DNA of 33,698 nucleotides. It comes from an uncultured Sphingorhabdus sp. (GTDB taxonomy: Bacteria > Pseudomonadota > Alphaproteobacteria > Sphingomonadales > Sphingomonadaceae). The stretch lies in contig CALDZL010000067.1 of assembly GCA_937944295.1 (NCBI GenBank), forward strand, positions 1 through 33,698, given 5' to 3'. The notes beneath the pieces are model-generated. The model had not been told where the DNA came from. It did no database searches and was given only the letters and a program-made list of their open reading frames with translations. Positions 1 through 10,433 of this stretch are shown piece after piece. Made by a program: the position numbers and the translations under genes. Position 1 is the first letter of the stretch; the number at the start of each line of letters is the position of its first letter.

Positions 1-1440
1 TGGGTCTTTGGTACGGTTTCTATCCCAGAGATTATTGATGCAGCGCCTTCTTATGCGGGTTCTAGTATTGGTTTTTTGGGTATGCGCGTTGATGTAATGA
101 GTCTGATTTGTGTTTTATTATTCATCGGTGCGATGGGTAAATCAGCACAGCTTGGTCTGCACACTTGGCTGCCCGATGCGATGGAAGGACCAACACCTGT
201 ATCGGCGCTAATCCATGCCGCAACTATGGTGACCGCAGGTGTATTCATGGTTTGCCGTCTCTCTCCAGTTTTTGAAACTAGCGAATTTGCGCTGAACATG
301 ATTACGATTGTTGGCGCTACAACGGCTATTTTTGCAGCTACTGTTGGACTGGTCCAAACCGATATTAAGCGGGTTATTGCTTATTCCACCTGTTCGCAAT
401 TGGGTTATATGTTCTTTGCTGCAGGCACAGGGGCGTATAGCGCTGCTATGTTCCATCTCTTTACGCATGCTTTCTTTAAAGCATTATTATTTCTTGGCGC
501 GGGTAGCGTGATACATGCTATGCACCATGAACAAGATATGCGCTATTATGGAGGCCTTCGTAAACATATTCCAATTACTTTTTGGGCTATGATGGCGGGC
601 ACGCTTGCGATTACGGGTGTTGGTATTGTCGGAGTTGGCGGTCTTGCTGGTTTCCACTCAAAAGATGCTATCATCGAAGCCGCTTTTGCCAGCAGCGGAA
701 CCTATAGCGGTTATGCATTCTTTATTGGTGTCTTTGCTGCACTTCTCACCAGCTTTTATAGCTGGCGTCTCATGTTCTTAACATTTTGGGGCAAAGCGCG
801 CTGGATTAATAGCGAGCATATTCAGCATAGTGTTCATAAAACAGCCGAAGAAGCAGGGGATGATACAACAGGCGGTTATCATCCGCATGAGAGTCCTTTC
901 TCCATGCTCATACCATTATTGGTACTCAGCGTGGGTGCGGTGGCTGCTGGTTATATGTTTAAATATGAATTTATTTATGCAGCAGAGGGCGGGATTGAAT
1001 TTTGGCGAGAAAGCACGATCTACTTCAATGCAGATTTGGTCAATGCATTGCATGAAGTGCCATTATGGGTGAAATTATCATCGACCATGGCGATGCTGAC
1101 AGGACTGTTTATTGCGATCTATATGTATTTACTATCCAATGATGCGCCGCAAAGATTGGCCAAAACTTTCCAACCGCTATATCAATTTTTCCTCAACAAA
1201 TGGTATTTTGACGAGCTGTACGATTTCCTTTTCATCAAACCATCTTTTTGGCTTGGTAAGCAATTTTGGAAGATCGGTGACATTGGTATCATTGACCGTT
1301 TTGGCCCGAATGGTGCGGCAAGTGTCGTGAAATATGGCAGTGTACTAGCCGTGCGCCTCCAATCAGGATATATTTATACTTATGCGCTGGTCATGTTATT
1401 GGGATTGGTTGCTGCAATTAGCTGGATGATGGTACGATAA
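1..1440 (+). CDS. nuoL: NADH-quinone oxidoreductase subunit L, 3' part (frame open from base 1)
   Basis: Frame 1 is open from position 1; [36 protein letters not shown] and [28 protein letters not shown] are NuoL signatures; followed by nuoM and nuoN. Confidence 0.97.
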   Translation, partial: WVFGTVSIPEIIDAAPSYAGSSIGFLGMRVDVMSLICVLLFIGAMGKSAQLGLHTWLPDAMEGPTPVSALIHAATMVTAGVFMVCRLSPVFETSEFALNMITIVGATTAIFAATVGLVQTDIKRVIAYSTCSQLGYMFFAAGTGAYSAAMFHLFTHAFFKALLFLGAGSVIHAMHHEQDMRYYGGLRKHIPITFWAMMAGTLAITGVGIVGVGGLAGFHSKDAIIEAAFASSGTYSGYAFFIGVFAALLTSFYSWRLMFLTFWGKARWINSEHIQHSVHKTAEEAGDDTTGGYHPHESPFSMLIPLLVLSVGAVAAGYMFKYEFIYAAEGGIEFWRESTIYFNADLVNALHEVPLWVKLSSTMAMLTGLFIAIYMYLLSNDAPQRLAKTFQPLYQFFLNKWYFDELYDFLFIKPSFWLGKQFWKIGDIGIIDRFGPNGAASVVKYGSVLAVRLQSGYIYTYALVMLLGLVAAISWMMVR

Positions 1441-1442
1441 TT

Positions 1443-3014
1443 ATGAACGCAGATTTTCCTATTTTATCGATGATGTTGGCCGTACCATTGGCCGCAGCGA
1501 TGCTATGCTTGGTTGCCAGCGCTCATAGCGCGCGTTTCTTGGCCCTTGGAGCTACGCTGATTAATCTATTATTCGGTATTTGGCTCTGGACGCAATATGA
1601 AATTGGCGGTGCGCAGTGGCAATTTACCGAGAGTGCTGATTTGTTCGGACCGATTGGTTGGAAACTTGGCATAGACGGTATTTCGCTGATGCTCATCATG
1701 CTATCTGTGTTTTTGATGCCTATCTGTATTGGCGCAAGCTGGCGTGCGATTAAAGAGCGCGTTAGCGAATATATGGCGGCTTTCCTCTTGATGGAGGTAT
1801 TGATGATTGGTGTCTTCGCGGCCCAAGATTTGATGCTTTTCTATATTTTCTTTGAAGCGGGCCTTATCCCCATGTATTTAATTATCGGTATTTGGGGTGG
1901 AACGAACCGTATTTATGCCAGCTATAAATTCTTTCTCTATACATTGCTTGGCTCGGTATTGATGTTGATTGCCATGATTTGGATGATCCAAGAAGCCAGC
2001 ACTGCAGATATTCCTACATTGCTGCAATATGATTTTAGCACAGAAGCGCAAACATGGCTATGGCTTGCATTTTTTGCCAGTTTCGCAGTGAAAATGCCGA
2101 TGTGGCCCGTACATACTTGGCTTCCTGATGCGCATGTTCAAGCTCCAACAGCGGGCAGCGTAATCTTGGCTGGTGTGCTATTAAAAATGGGCGGCTATGG
2201 TTTCTTGCGTTTCTCTATGCCGATGTTTCCTGATGCATCAGCGCAATTTATCTGGTTGATATTTGGCCTCTCTATGGTTGCTGTGATTTATACATCTCTG
2301 GTCGCTTTGGTGCAGCAGGATATGAAAAAGCTTATCGCTTATTCATCGGTCGCTCATATGGCCATTGTTACCGTCGGTTTATTCACTTTCAACCAACAAG
2401 GCTTAGAAGGCGCCATCATAGTTATGCTAAGCCATGGCCTTGTATCTGGTGCATTATTCCTATGCGTTGGTGTGATTTATGACCGTTTGCATACGCGCGA
2501 AATTGACCGTTATGGCGGCCTATCCATCAATATGCCAATCTATGCGACTTTCTTTTTATTGTTCACTATGGCTTCTATAGGCCTACCAGGGACGAGCGGA
2601 TTTGTCGGTGAATTTTTGGCTCTAACAGGTGTGTATAAAGTGTCCACCTGGGCGGCCTTGATTTGTACAACAGGGATTATATTAGGTGCGGGATATATGC
2701 TCTATCTCTATCGCCGTATTGCATTTGGCGAACAAAAGAATATCGATGCAGCAGCAATGGAAGATTTGGATATGCGTGAATTCTGGCTACTTGCACCAAT
2801 TGCAGCGGCTGTTATGTGGATGGGTATTTATCCCGAGAGCTTTATCGCGCCTATACGCGATGATGTCAGCAAAATCGTGCAGCGCGTAGAGTCAGCGACA
2901 CCAGTTTTAGACGGTAAATTCATCGCCAATGACCCTAGTACTGCGCAATATCGTACAGGTGGAGAGGGTGATAGTGACACAATAGAGCAAGAAGCATCAG
3001 GGAACACGCAGTAA
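1443..3014 (+). CDS. nuoM: NADH-quinone oxidoreductase subunit M
   Basis: KMPMWPVHTWLPDAHVQAPTAGSVILAGVLLKMGGYG motif; lies between nuoL and nuoN. Confidence 0.97.
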   Translation: MNADFPILSMMLAVPLAAAMLCLVASAHSARFLALGATLINLLFGIWLWTQYEIGGAQWQFTESADLFGPIGWKLGIDGISLMLIMLSVFLMPICIGASWRAIKERVSEYMAAFLLMEVLMIGVFAAQDLMLFYIFFEAGLIPMYLIIGIWGGTNRIYASYKFFLYTLLGSVLMLIAMIWMIQEASTADIPTLLQYDFSTEAQTWLWLAFFASFAVKMPMWPVHTWLPDAHVQAPTAGSVILAGVLLKMGGYGFLRFSMPMFPDASAQFIWLIFGLSMVAVIYTSLVALVQQDMKKLIAYSSVAHMAIVTVGLFTFNQQGLEGAIIVMLSHGLVSGALFLCVGVIYDRLHTREIDRYGGLSINMPIYATFFLLFTMASIGLPGTSGFVGEFLALTGVYKVSTWAALICTTGIILGAGYMLYLYRRIAFGEQKNIDAAAMEDLDMREFWLLAPIAAAVMWMGIYPESFIAPIRDDVSKIVQRVESATPVLDGKFIANDPSTAQYRTGGEGDSDTIEQEASGNTQ

Positions 3015-4474
3015 TGACCGAGAATGATCTATTCTACACGCGCCCAGAACTCATTTTAAGTTTTAGTGGATTACTTCTTTTATTGCTTGCTGCATGGCGA
3101 CCCAATTTGGGCCGTCAAATATGCTATATATCAATCGCCCCCTTAATTGCGGCGAGTTATTATGCTTGGATTATCATGACCAACGAAGCTTTTGAATTTG
3201 GCGGCGATGCCTTCTTTGGGCAATATCGCGCCGATGGGTTCAGCAGTTTTAGCAAATTACTCATCTATCTGGCATCTGCCATCACATTATTAATCGCCCC
3301 GCGCTTCCTGGAGAAAAAGGGCGTGATGAAAGCCGAATTTCCCGTATTAATCCTATTTGCGGCTGTTGGTATGGGGATAATGGTATCGGCGGTTGATCTC
3401 TTGTCGCTCTATATCGGTTTGGAATTAAACTCTTTAGCAGCTTATGTATTGGCAAGTTTTGCCCGCAATGATGTCAAATCGAGCGAGGCGGGATTGAAAT
3501 ATTTCATCCTAGGGGCGCTGGCGAGTGGTATATTATTATTCGGTATTTCATTGGTCTATGGATTTACGGGATCAACTAGCTTTTTAACGATTAATTCGGC
3601 TCTATCGGGCGAATTGAGCATGGGCGCGACATTTGGTATTGTGTTCATGCTTGCGGGGATGGCCTTTAAAATTAGTGCCGCACCTTTTCACATGTGGACA
3701 CCCGATGTTTACGAAGGCGCGCCAACCCCGATTACAGCCTTTTTTGCCAGCGCACCAAAAGTAGCGGCTACTGCATTATTGGTGCGCATAGTTGGCGAGG
3801 CCTTTACCAACCAAGTTGATGCGTGGCAGCAAATCATTATTATCGTTGCGCTTATGTCGATCGTGGTTGGAGCGCTGGGTGCAATTGGTCAAAAGAGCCT
3901 CAAGCGCCTGTTGGCCTACAGTTCGATTAACAATATCGGTTTCATTTTAATCGGCCTTGCTGCAGCTTCGCAAATCGGTGTTGCTGCTTTATTGGTATAT
4001 TTGGCTATCTATGTAGCGATGACGCTCGGCGGGTTTATCTGCTTGATGCAACTTGAAGATAAAGACGGCAATATGCGCGATAATATTGATGATATTGCTG
4101 GCCTATCTAAACACCGCCCTGTTCTGGCTGCTGTATTTATGATCTTTATGTTCTCGCTTGCAGGGATTCCGCCCATGTTTGGTTTTTGGGGTAAATTACA
4201 AGTATTTCAAGCCGCCGTCGCTGCTGATCTATTGCCGCTTGCTGTTATCGGTATTGTGGCTTCAGTGATTGGTGCTTTCTATTATCTTAAAGTTATTAAA
4301 GTCATGTATTTTGATAAGCCCGTTAATGTGATTGGAAATATCAACAGTAATATGTTGGTTTGGATTGGAGGTGTTTTGGCGCTATTTGTATCGCCTTTGG
4401 GCTATTTAACCATATCAATATTAAGCAAATGGAGCGCCGTTGCTGGGACCTTTTTATTCGTCAATGGAGGTTAG
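3014..4474 (+). CDS. nuoN: NADH-quinone oxidoreductase subunit N
   Basis: FKISAAPFHMWTPDVYEGAPTPITAFFASAPKVAA motif; start overlaps nuoM stop. Confidence 0.97.
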   Translation: MTENDLFYTRPELILSFSGLLLLLLAAWRPNLGRQICYISIAPLIAASYYAWIIMTNEAFEFGGDAFFGQYRADGFSSFSKLLIYLASAITLLIAPRFLEKKGVMKAEFPVLILFAAVGMGIMVSAVDLLSLYIGLELNSLAAYVLASFARNDVKSSEAGLKYFILGALASGILLFGISLVYGFTGSTSFLTINSALSGELSMGATFGIVFMLAGMAFKISAAPFHMWTPDVYEGAPTPITAFFASAPKVAATALLVRIVGEAFTNQVDAWQQIIIIVALMSIVVGALGAIGQKSLKRLLAYSSINNIGFILIGLAAASQIGVAALLVYLAIYVAMTLGGFICLMQLEDKDGNMRDNIDDIAGLSKHRPVLAAVFMIFMFSLAGIPPMFGFWGKLQVFQAAVAADLLPLAVIGIVASVIGAFYYLKVIKVMYFDKPVNVIGNINSNMLVWIGGVLALFVSPLGYLTISILSKWSAVAGTFLFVNGG

Positions 4475-5177
4475 GGCCTATCCAAATATAGAGACGGTTG
4501 ATTTCACAGGCTCTACCAACAGCGATTTATTAGAGCGCGCATCGCAAGGTGCGCCAGAGGGTTTGTGGCTGCGTGCTAAATCTCAAGGCTCTGGACGCGG
4601 CCGCAATGCGCGTGAATGGGTGTCCAACAACGGCAATATCTATACCAGCACTATCATACGTCTATTACCGCATGATCCCCCAGCAACAAATATTGCATTT
4701 GTAGCGGCGAATGTTTTGCATCAGAGCATTGCACAATTCCTTCCTGATAAGAATGTGCTTATAAAATGGCCCAATGATATATTGGTCGATAATTCTAAAA
4801 TCTGCGGTATATTATTGGAACGCAATGAAGATGCGATCATTATGGGAACGGGTGTTAATTTGGTGCATAGTCCGCAAAATATTGATCGCGCAGCCACGAG
4901 CATGACTGAGTTAGGAATAGATGCACCAGACCCAGATGAATTTATGCACATATTAGTAGAAAATTTCGCCTATTGGCTACGGCTATGGCGAGAAAATGGT
5001 TTTGATATAATACGCGACTATTGGCTAAAAAATGCGCATGGAAAAGGTCAAAAAATAGCCCATAAAGATTATGTGGGACATTTTGATGGTATTGGAAATG
5101 ATGGTGCTTGTTTGCTGCGCTTGGCAGATGAAGAAATTATCAGCATATATGCTGGCGATATATTTATGTTGGATTAG
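4464..5177 (+). CDS. birA: Biotin--[acetyl-CoA-carboxylase] ligase, catalytic domain only (ORF track start 4440; ATG at 4464 more plausible)
   Basis: GSGRGRNAREW, IKWPNDILV and KICGILLE motifs of biotin protein ligase; no N-terminal HTH. Confidence 0.9.
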   Translation: MEVRAYPNIETVDFTGSTNSDLLERASQGAPEGLWLRAKSQGSGRGRNAREWVSNNGNIYTSTIIRLLPHDPPATNIAFVAANVLHQSIAQFLPDKNVLIKWPNDILVDNSKICGILLERNEDAIIMGTGVNLVHSPQNIDRAATSMTELGIDAPDPDEFMHILVENFAYWLRLWRENGFDIIRDYWLKNAHGKGQKIAHKDYVGHFDGIGNDGACLLRLADEEIISIYAGDIFMLD

Positions 5178-5186
5178 GGGTTTTAT

Positions 5187-5948
5187 ATGCTGCTCGCTGT
5201 CGATGTAGGAAATAGTAATATAAAATTTGCACTGCTTGATGGGCGCACTATCGTTGCGCGCTGGAAAATTGACAGCGATGAAAATCGTACTGGCGATGCC
5301 TATGCGCGCTGGCTCATGCCGTTAATGATAGAGCATAAAGCGGTTAGTGCTATAATAATTTCAACCGTGGTTCCTAACATATTAGAGCATTTACAAAATT
5401 TGGGACGCAATCATTTTAATCTTGAACCTATAATTGCGCGAAATGACTCGGTAAATTGGGGCATTGCGATTAATGTCGATAATCCAGTGAGCGTTGGCAG
5501 CGACAGGCTTGTGAATGCTATTGGCGCCCATCAAGAGCATGAAGGTGATTTAATTGTGGTGAGTCTCGGTACGGCTACCACCATCGATCATATTGGAGAT
5601 GATGGCAGCTATAATGGCGGTATAATTGCCCCAGGTATGGCTCTGTCGCGTGATGCACTGGCTGCTGCTGCTGCGCAATTGCCTCATATTGCGATAAAAC
5701 GTCCCTTGCATAAAAAAGTGATTGGTAAAAATACGCAAGATCAAATTTTGATAGGAATCTATTGGGGTTATTTTTCACTTATAGAAGGGTTAATGAACAG
5801 AATGAAAGCTGAGATTGATAAACCGATAAAGGTTATTGCAACAGGAGGTTTGTCAGCTCTGTTTCACCGTGATGATGCATTATTTGATATTATTGACTCT
5901 AATCTAACTTTGAAAGGTTTAGCCATTTTATATAACCGCCAAGCGTAA
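5187..5948 (+). CDS. coaX: Type III pantothenate kinase
   Basis: MLLAVDVGNSNIKFALLDG start; VSLGTATTIDHI and GGIIAPGMALSRDAL motifs. Confidence 0.95.
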   Translation: MLLAVDVGNSNIKFALLDGRTIVARWKIDSDENRTGDAYARWLMPLMIEHKAVSAIIISTVVPNILEHLQNLGRNHFNLEPIIARNDSVNWGIAINVDNPVSVGSDRLVNAIGAHQEHEGDLIVVSLGTATTIDHIGDDGSYNGGIIAPGMALSRDALAAAAAQLPHIAIKRPLHKKVIGKNTQDQILIGIYWGYFSLIEGLMNRMKAEIDKPIKVIATGGLSALFHRDDALFDIIDSNLTLKGLAILYNRQA

Positions 5949-5967
5949 AATAGGCTAAGAGGCTTTC

Positions 5968-7605
5968 ATGAACGAATCCAAAAAAGAATTATTATTCCTC
6001 GCGCTTGGCGGTTCGGGTGAAATTGGCATGAATGTTAACCTTTATTGCTGTAATGGCAAATGGTTGATGGTCGATATGGGAATTAGTTTTGCTGATCCTT
6101 ATTACCCTGGTGTAGAATTGGTTCTTCCCGATTTGGAATTTATTGAAAAAAATGCAGATAATCTGTTGGGTATTATATTAACCCATGGGCATGAAGATCA
6201 TATTGGCGCCTTGCCTTATCTTGCTGAAGAATTAGGCGTACCGCTTTATGCCACGGCATTTACTGCCTCTCTTATTCGTCATAAATTGGATGAGAATGAC
6301 ATAAAGAGCCTTGATCTGCATGTGGTTGATGAAGGCGGATTGGTTGAACTAGACCCATTCACGGTGACTTATAAGCCGCTTGCACACAGCATAGCCGAGG
6401 GTAATGGGCTGTTTATTGAAACACCGCATGGCAATATATTTCATACAGGTGATTGGAAGCTTGATAAAGAACCGCTGATTGGCACGCCGACATCACCTGA
6501 AGAATTAACGGCCATCGGTGATAAAGATATTTTGGCATTGGTTTGCGATAGTACCAATATATTTAATGACCAGGATTCTGGGTCTGAAGGCGATGTAAAA
6601 CGCAATTTGATTGATGTGACACAGGATTTGGAAAACCGTATATTGGTGACAACTTTTGCATCCAATGCAGCGCGTTTACAAACATTAGGCGAAGTTGCCA
6701 AAGCCACCAACAGGACTTTGTGCATTGCGGGTCGCTCACTCGATCGGATGCTCGAAATTGGTAAAGCCAATGGCTATTTCAAAGAGTTTCCGCAAACCGT
6801 TGATTTCCATACTGCTATGCAATTGCCGCGATCAGAGGTTATGATTATTGCTACAGGTGGGCAAGGCGAAGCTCGTGCTGCTCTAGCAAGAATAGCCAGT
6901 GATAGCCATAAAATCGCATTAGAAGCAGGCGATCATGTTATATTTTCGTCCAAGCAAATACCTGGCAATGAATTGGCGATTAGCCGTATACAAAATGCTT
7001 TGGCGGAACAAAATATCAATATGATTACAGAGAAACAGGCGCATATCCATGTCTCTGGACATCCTGGAAAACCCGAGCTTGCGAAAATGTATGATTGGAT
7101 AAGACCAGAGATTTTGCTACCTGTTCATGGTGAAATTCGTCATATGAAGGAACAGGCACGTTTCGGTGCGCGATGCGGTATTAAAAAGCAGATAGTGCAA
7201 AAAAATGGCGATCTTATTCGACTTGCGCCCAATGGACCTGAGCATATTGGTTATGAACGGGCGGGACGATTGGTATTAGATGGCGATATTTTAATAGATG
7301 CCGATGGCGCTGCGATGAATGAGAGGCGCAAAATATCAATGCATGGGCAAATATCTGTAGCTTTGGTATTAAATAAAAAAGGTGAGGCCGAAAAAGCGCT
7401 AGAAATCCATTGCAATGGAGTGCCGCTGGATGAAGATTTGGATGGCTTCCTGGAGGAGGCCCATAAAGATGCTATTGCGGCTATGGATGTATGGTTATCT
7501 GATATAGAAAAATTACGCGAGAATGTGCGTATAGCAGTTCGCCGTTGTGCGCATCGTTGGACGGGCAAAAAACCGATTGTAAATGTTTTGATCGTGGAGC
7601 TTTAA
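5968..7605 (+). CDS. rnj: Ribonuclease J (metallo-beta-lactamase/beta-CASP)
   Basis: HGHEDHIGALPY metal-binding motif; VHVSGHPGKPEL and LLPVHGEIRHMKEQ motifs. Confidence 0.95.
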   Translation: MNESKKELLFLALGGSGEIGMNVNLYCCNGKWLMVDMGISFADPYYPGVELVLPDLEFIEKNADNLLGIILTHGHEDHIGALPYLAEELGVPLYATAFTASLIRHKLDENDIKSLDLHVVDEGGLVELDPFTVTYKPLAHSIAEGNGLFIETPHGNIFHTGDWKLDKEPLIGTPTSPEELTAIGDKDILALVCDSTNIFNDQDSGSEGDVKRNLIDVTQDLENRILVTTFASNAARLQTLGEVAKATNRTLCIAGRSLDRMLEIGKANGYFKEFPQTVDFHTAMQLPRSEVMIIATGGQGEARAALARIASDSHKIALEAGDHVIFSSKQIPGNELAISRIQNALAEQNINMITEKQAHIHVSGHPGKPELAKMYDWIRPEILLPVHGEIRHMKEQARFGARCGIKKQIVQKNGDLIRLAPNGPEHIGYERAGRLVLDGDILIDADGAAMNERRKISMHGQISVALVLNKKGEAEKALEIHCNGVPLDEDLDGFLEEAHKDAIAAMDVWLSDIEKLRENVRIAVRRCAHRWTGKKPIVNVLIVEL

Positions 7606-7865
7606 TGCAAATAACATCAATCCTCGCCATTTACATATTATTTTGGGTGATATCAGCATTTATCATGCTGCCTATTGGCATTAAGACTCACGATGAAATA
7701 GGTGAAACCAAGATAAAAGGGCAGGCGGATAGTGCACCTGCTAATTTCAGGCCCAAGATTGTAATTGTCAGAGCAACAATATTGGCAAGTTTATTATTTG
7801 CACTATTTTATGCCAATTATACTTTTGGTTGGATTACGACCGAAACTATTGCTTGGGAACCTTAG
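7605..7865 (+). CDS. DUF1467-like small two-TM membrane protein (ORF track start 7545; ATG at 7605 overlaps the rnj stop as TAATG)
   Basis: Two hydrophobic segments, IMLPIGIKTHDEIGE motif, coupled to rnj. Confidence 0.8.
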   Translation: MQITSILAIYILFWVISAFIMLPIGIKTHDEIGETKIKGQADSAPANFRPKIVIVRATILASLLFALFYANYTFGWITTETIAWEP

Positions 7866-7893
7866 AGTATAGTGTTATCGGATATAATAATGA

Positions 7894-10365
7894 TTAATGG
7901 CGCAAGCGCTCAATTGCCTGTGCTAGAGCCACATATAATTTGCCCACGTCGGATGATAATATTGTAACGCCTATAGCATTACCATCACGGGTACTAAGTA
8001 AAACCCGCATCATAGCCTCAAAATCATGGATATAGCGATTTACATGGTCGCGAAACTCCATATTTTCATCATAATGGGAAACGATTAACTTGGCTTCACT
8101 TGCTGTTAATAATTTAACGGCACGGCGAGTAAATACACCTCTATCACCTTTAAGATAGGCCGCCCAAGCTGTATCTGTAACATCGTTAGATATAATCTTA
8201 GCAACATCAATTGCAGTAGAATTAAGCGATTCAGTCAGTAGCGCCATTTGGCGAGAAAAACTCTCTTCACCCACATTGGAAAATCCGACGGAATTATCTT
8301 CGAGACGTTTTTCTAAATTATCGGTCATTTCTTCGATAACTGATAATTGCGATTGCAATTTGGCCACATTTTCGCTGGCCGCTTTGACATGTATATCAAG
8401 CGATATTTGCAGATTATTCTCAATGGCGGCGACTTGTTTGTCGATAGTCTCTTGAATGATGGTTGAACCATTTTCGGCTATTCTTTGGGAACTAAAATCT
8501 ATTTTTTCGCTTATAGCTTCTCTGGAAAATTCTAGGCTTTCGGATATTTGATTGTTCACATTCTTAATCTGTTCAGCGAAGATACCATTTGCGCTATTGC
8601 TAATCTCTTCCAATGCGGCTTTGCTTTCCTGAAGGGTTGATAAAATTTTGTTGATTTTATCATTGTTCAAATCGGCCTCATTATTTTGCTTTTCTAATAG
8701 GGCTTCTATCTGATCTTTAGAGGCGGATAATTGCTTTTCTATAGCACTATTTTTCTTGTTAACTTTATCACTATGCTCTGATAATTTTTTGATGTTAGAG
8801 AATGTGGATTTGAAACGGGCTTCGACCAAATCAAATGTTTCATCTAATCTTTTGACAGAGGCTGGTATGGTTTCATCTAATTCACGCGAACTAGTATCTA
8901 GGGCTAATAATAATTTTTCAGAGCGCTCTATCAATAGTTCTGCCTGCGCATGATTATTTGATAGGCCTTGTTCAACGCTGTCGCTATTTTCTCTAAGAGC
9001 AGTCATAGCAAAAGCCATCTTAGCCGTTTGTGCAGATGCTTTGTCGCTAATGACATCAATTTTCTCTTGGCTCTTATCAATATGCTCTCGAATTTTAGCT
9101 ATCATATCATTGATATGATTATCTTCCATATGGTTGCTATCAATCAAGTCTTGCAGAGCAAGCGAGAGTCTCTCAACATTTTGATGGAGATTATCGGCAA
9201 TTTCCTGACTTTGCGTGTCGAGTTTATTACTTGTCTCACTGATGGCAAGATCAAATTCATTATATTCTGATTTTATTGTTGCAGCAATCTCTCTAATCTC
9301 ATTTTTGGTTTTGTCTGACATTGCTTCACTAAAAGCTTGGAGTTCTTTTGTTTGCGTTAAAATATCATTTGAGACTAATTTATTTTGTAGTGATAATTTT
9401 TCTAATTCTTGAAGATTAAGAGTGCTTGCTTCATTACTATCTTTCAGCGCAAGTTCCAAAGAACGCACTTGCGCAATGGCTTCCATTCCAGTTTTTCCGA
9501 TTAAATTGGTTGCATCTTTAGCCGCACTGTTAACAACGGGAAGTTTCCTGCTTAATAATTCTAAATTTTTGTGCGTTGATTCACTGACTTTCTCTAAAAT
9601 ATCTGCTTTTTGAGTACTGTTATTGAGGGCATATTCAATTTTTTGCGAAGCATTAACAATATTCTCAGCGGTATGCCGACCAATATGTTCAAGGTCTTGG
9701 CTATATTGAGAGAGAAAATCTCTTGCTAAGGCAATTTCTTGATTAACTTCACGGACCTTATCTTCAACATTTTGCGCCTCAATACGAAGGCTGTTTGAAA
9801 CATCTCCAAAGCGCAATGCCTCTGCTGTGCTATTACGCATGAATAAGAGCCAGCTTAGTGCGATTAGGATTATCGGTGTTGCCCAGTTAATAATAAGCGA
9901 TGAGATTTGCTGAAAAGTGATAGCAGGCGTTAAAATATTGAGATTTGAGATTATAAAAAAAGCGCTCCAAGCGAGTGCGACAGAAATAAAGAAAATGGGT
10001 ATGAAATAAGCTGTTAATGATCTGGATGTATTTTGGTTATAAGTTTCATCATAAACCCATTCATTCTCAGTATTTTGATTTGTGTCATAATCTGTTTCAG
10101 AGCCATCACTATTAGAAAGCTGATTGTCAATTAAACTATCATCCACAGCGTTTAAATTATAATTTTTATCTAAAGAAACAGCTTTCTGTGGTGTGTAAGC
10201 CATAAAATTTTCTCCATTATTATAAGAGAGAAAATCTATACCTTTACGATAAATGGGTTTCTCTTTATTATAAGAAGGTGCTGATTTATCAGAAAAAAGA
10301 TAATCCTCTGTACCATTTTCAATGGATGTTGGTTTCTTAATATTATGTTTCTTTACCCCAGTCAT
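7894..10365 (-). CDS. Large membrane-anchored coiled-coil protein of unknown function; alternative start at 10203
   Basis: Two TM segments (AYFIPIFFISVALAWSAFFIISNL and WATPIILIALSWLLFM), about 500 aa of heptad-rich helix, then a compact C-terminal domain (DTAWAAYLKGDRGVFTRRAVKLL...DHVNRYIHDFEAMMRVLLSTRDGNAIGVTILSSDVGKLYVALAQAIERLRH). Confidence 0.85.
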   Translation of the reverse strand: MTGVKKHNIKKPTSIENGTEDYLFSDKSAPSYNKEKPIYRKGIDFLSYNNGENFMAYTPQKAVSLDKNYNLNAVDDSLIDNQLSNSDGSETDYDTNQNTENEWVYDETYNQNTSRSLTAYFIPIFFISVALAWSAFFIISNLNILTPAITFQQISSLIINWATPIILIALSWLLFMRNSTAEALRFGDVSNSLRIEAQNVEDKVREVNQEIALARDFLSQYSQDLEHIGRHTAENIVNASQKIEYALNNSTQKADILEKVSESTHKNLELLSRKLPVVNSAAKDATNLIGKTGMEAIAQVRSLELALKDSNEASTLNLQELEKLSLQNKLVSNDILTQTKELQAFSEAMSDKTKNEIREIAATIKSEYNEFDLAISETSNKLDTQSQEIADNLHQNVERLSLALQDLIDSNHMEDNHINDMIAKIREHIDKSQEKIDVISDKASAQTAKMAFAMTALRENSDSVEQGLSNNHAQAELLIERSEKLLLALDTSSRELDETIPASVKRLDETFDLVEARFKSTFSNIKKLSEHSDKVNKKNSAIEKQLSASKDQIEALLEKQNNEADLNNDKINKILSTLQESKAALEEISNSANGIFAEQIKNVNNQISESLEFSREAISEKIDFSSQRIAENGSTIIQETIDKQVAAIENNLQISLDIHVKAASENVAKLQSQLSVIEEMTDNLEKRLEDNSVGFSNVGEESFSRQMALLTESLNSTAIDVAKIISNDVTDTAWAAYLKGDRGVFTRRAVKLLTASEAKLIVSHYDENMEFRDHVNRYIHDFEAMMRVLLSTRDGNAIGVTILSSDVGKLYVALAQAIERLRH

Positions 10366-10433
10366 ACTGTCTGTTTACCATATTTTTTGTGCTTAGAAAG
10401 GTAAAGTTAACATATTAGCCCTAAACTTATCAT

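Noticed and set aside
308-511. Nested or opposite-strand ORFs inside clear genes (e.g. 308-511, 830-1072, 6441-6770, 7251-7568, 23571-23897, 29245-29740)
   Set aside because: Out-of-frame shadows of strongly supported CDSs with no recognisable domains or start signals.
8756-9613. Plus-strand ORFs antisense to the coiled-coil gene
   Set aside because: Low-complexity Ser/Leu-rich translations expected from the complement of a coiled-coil gene.
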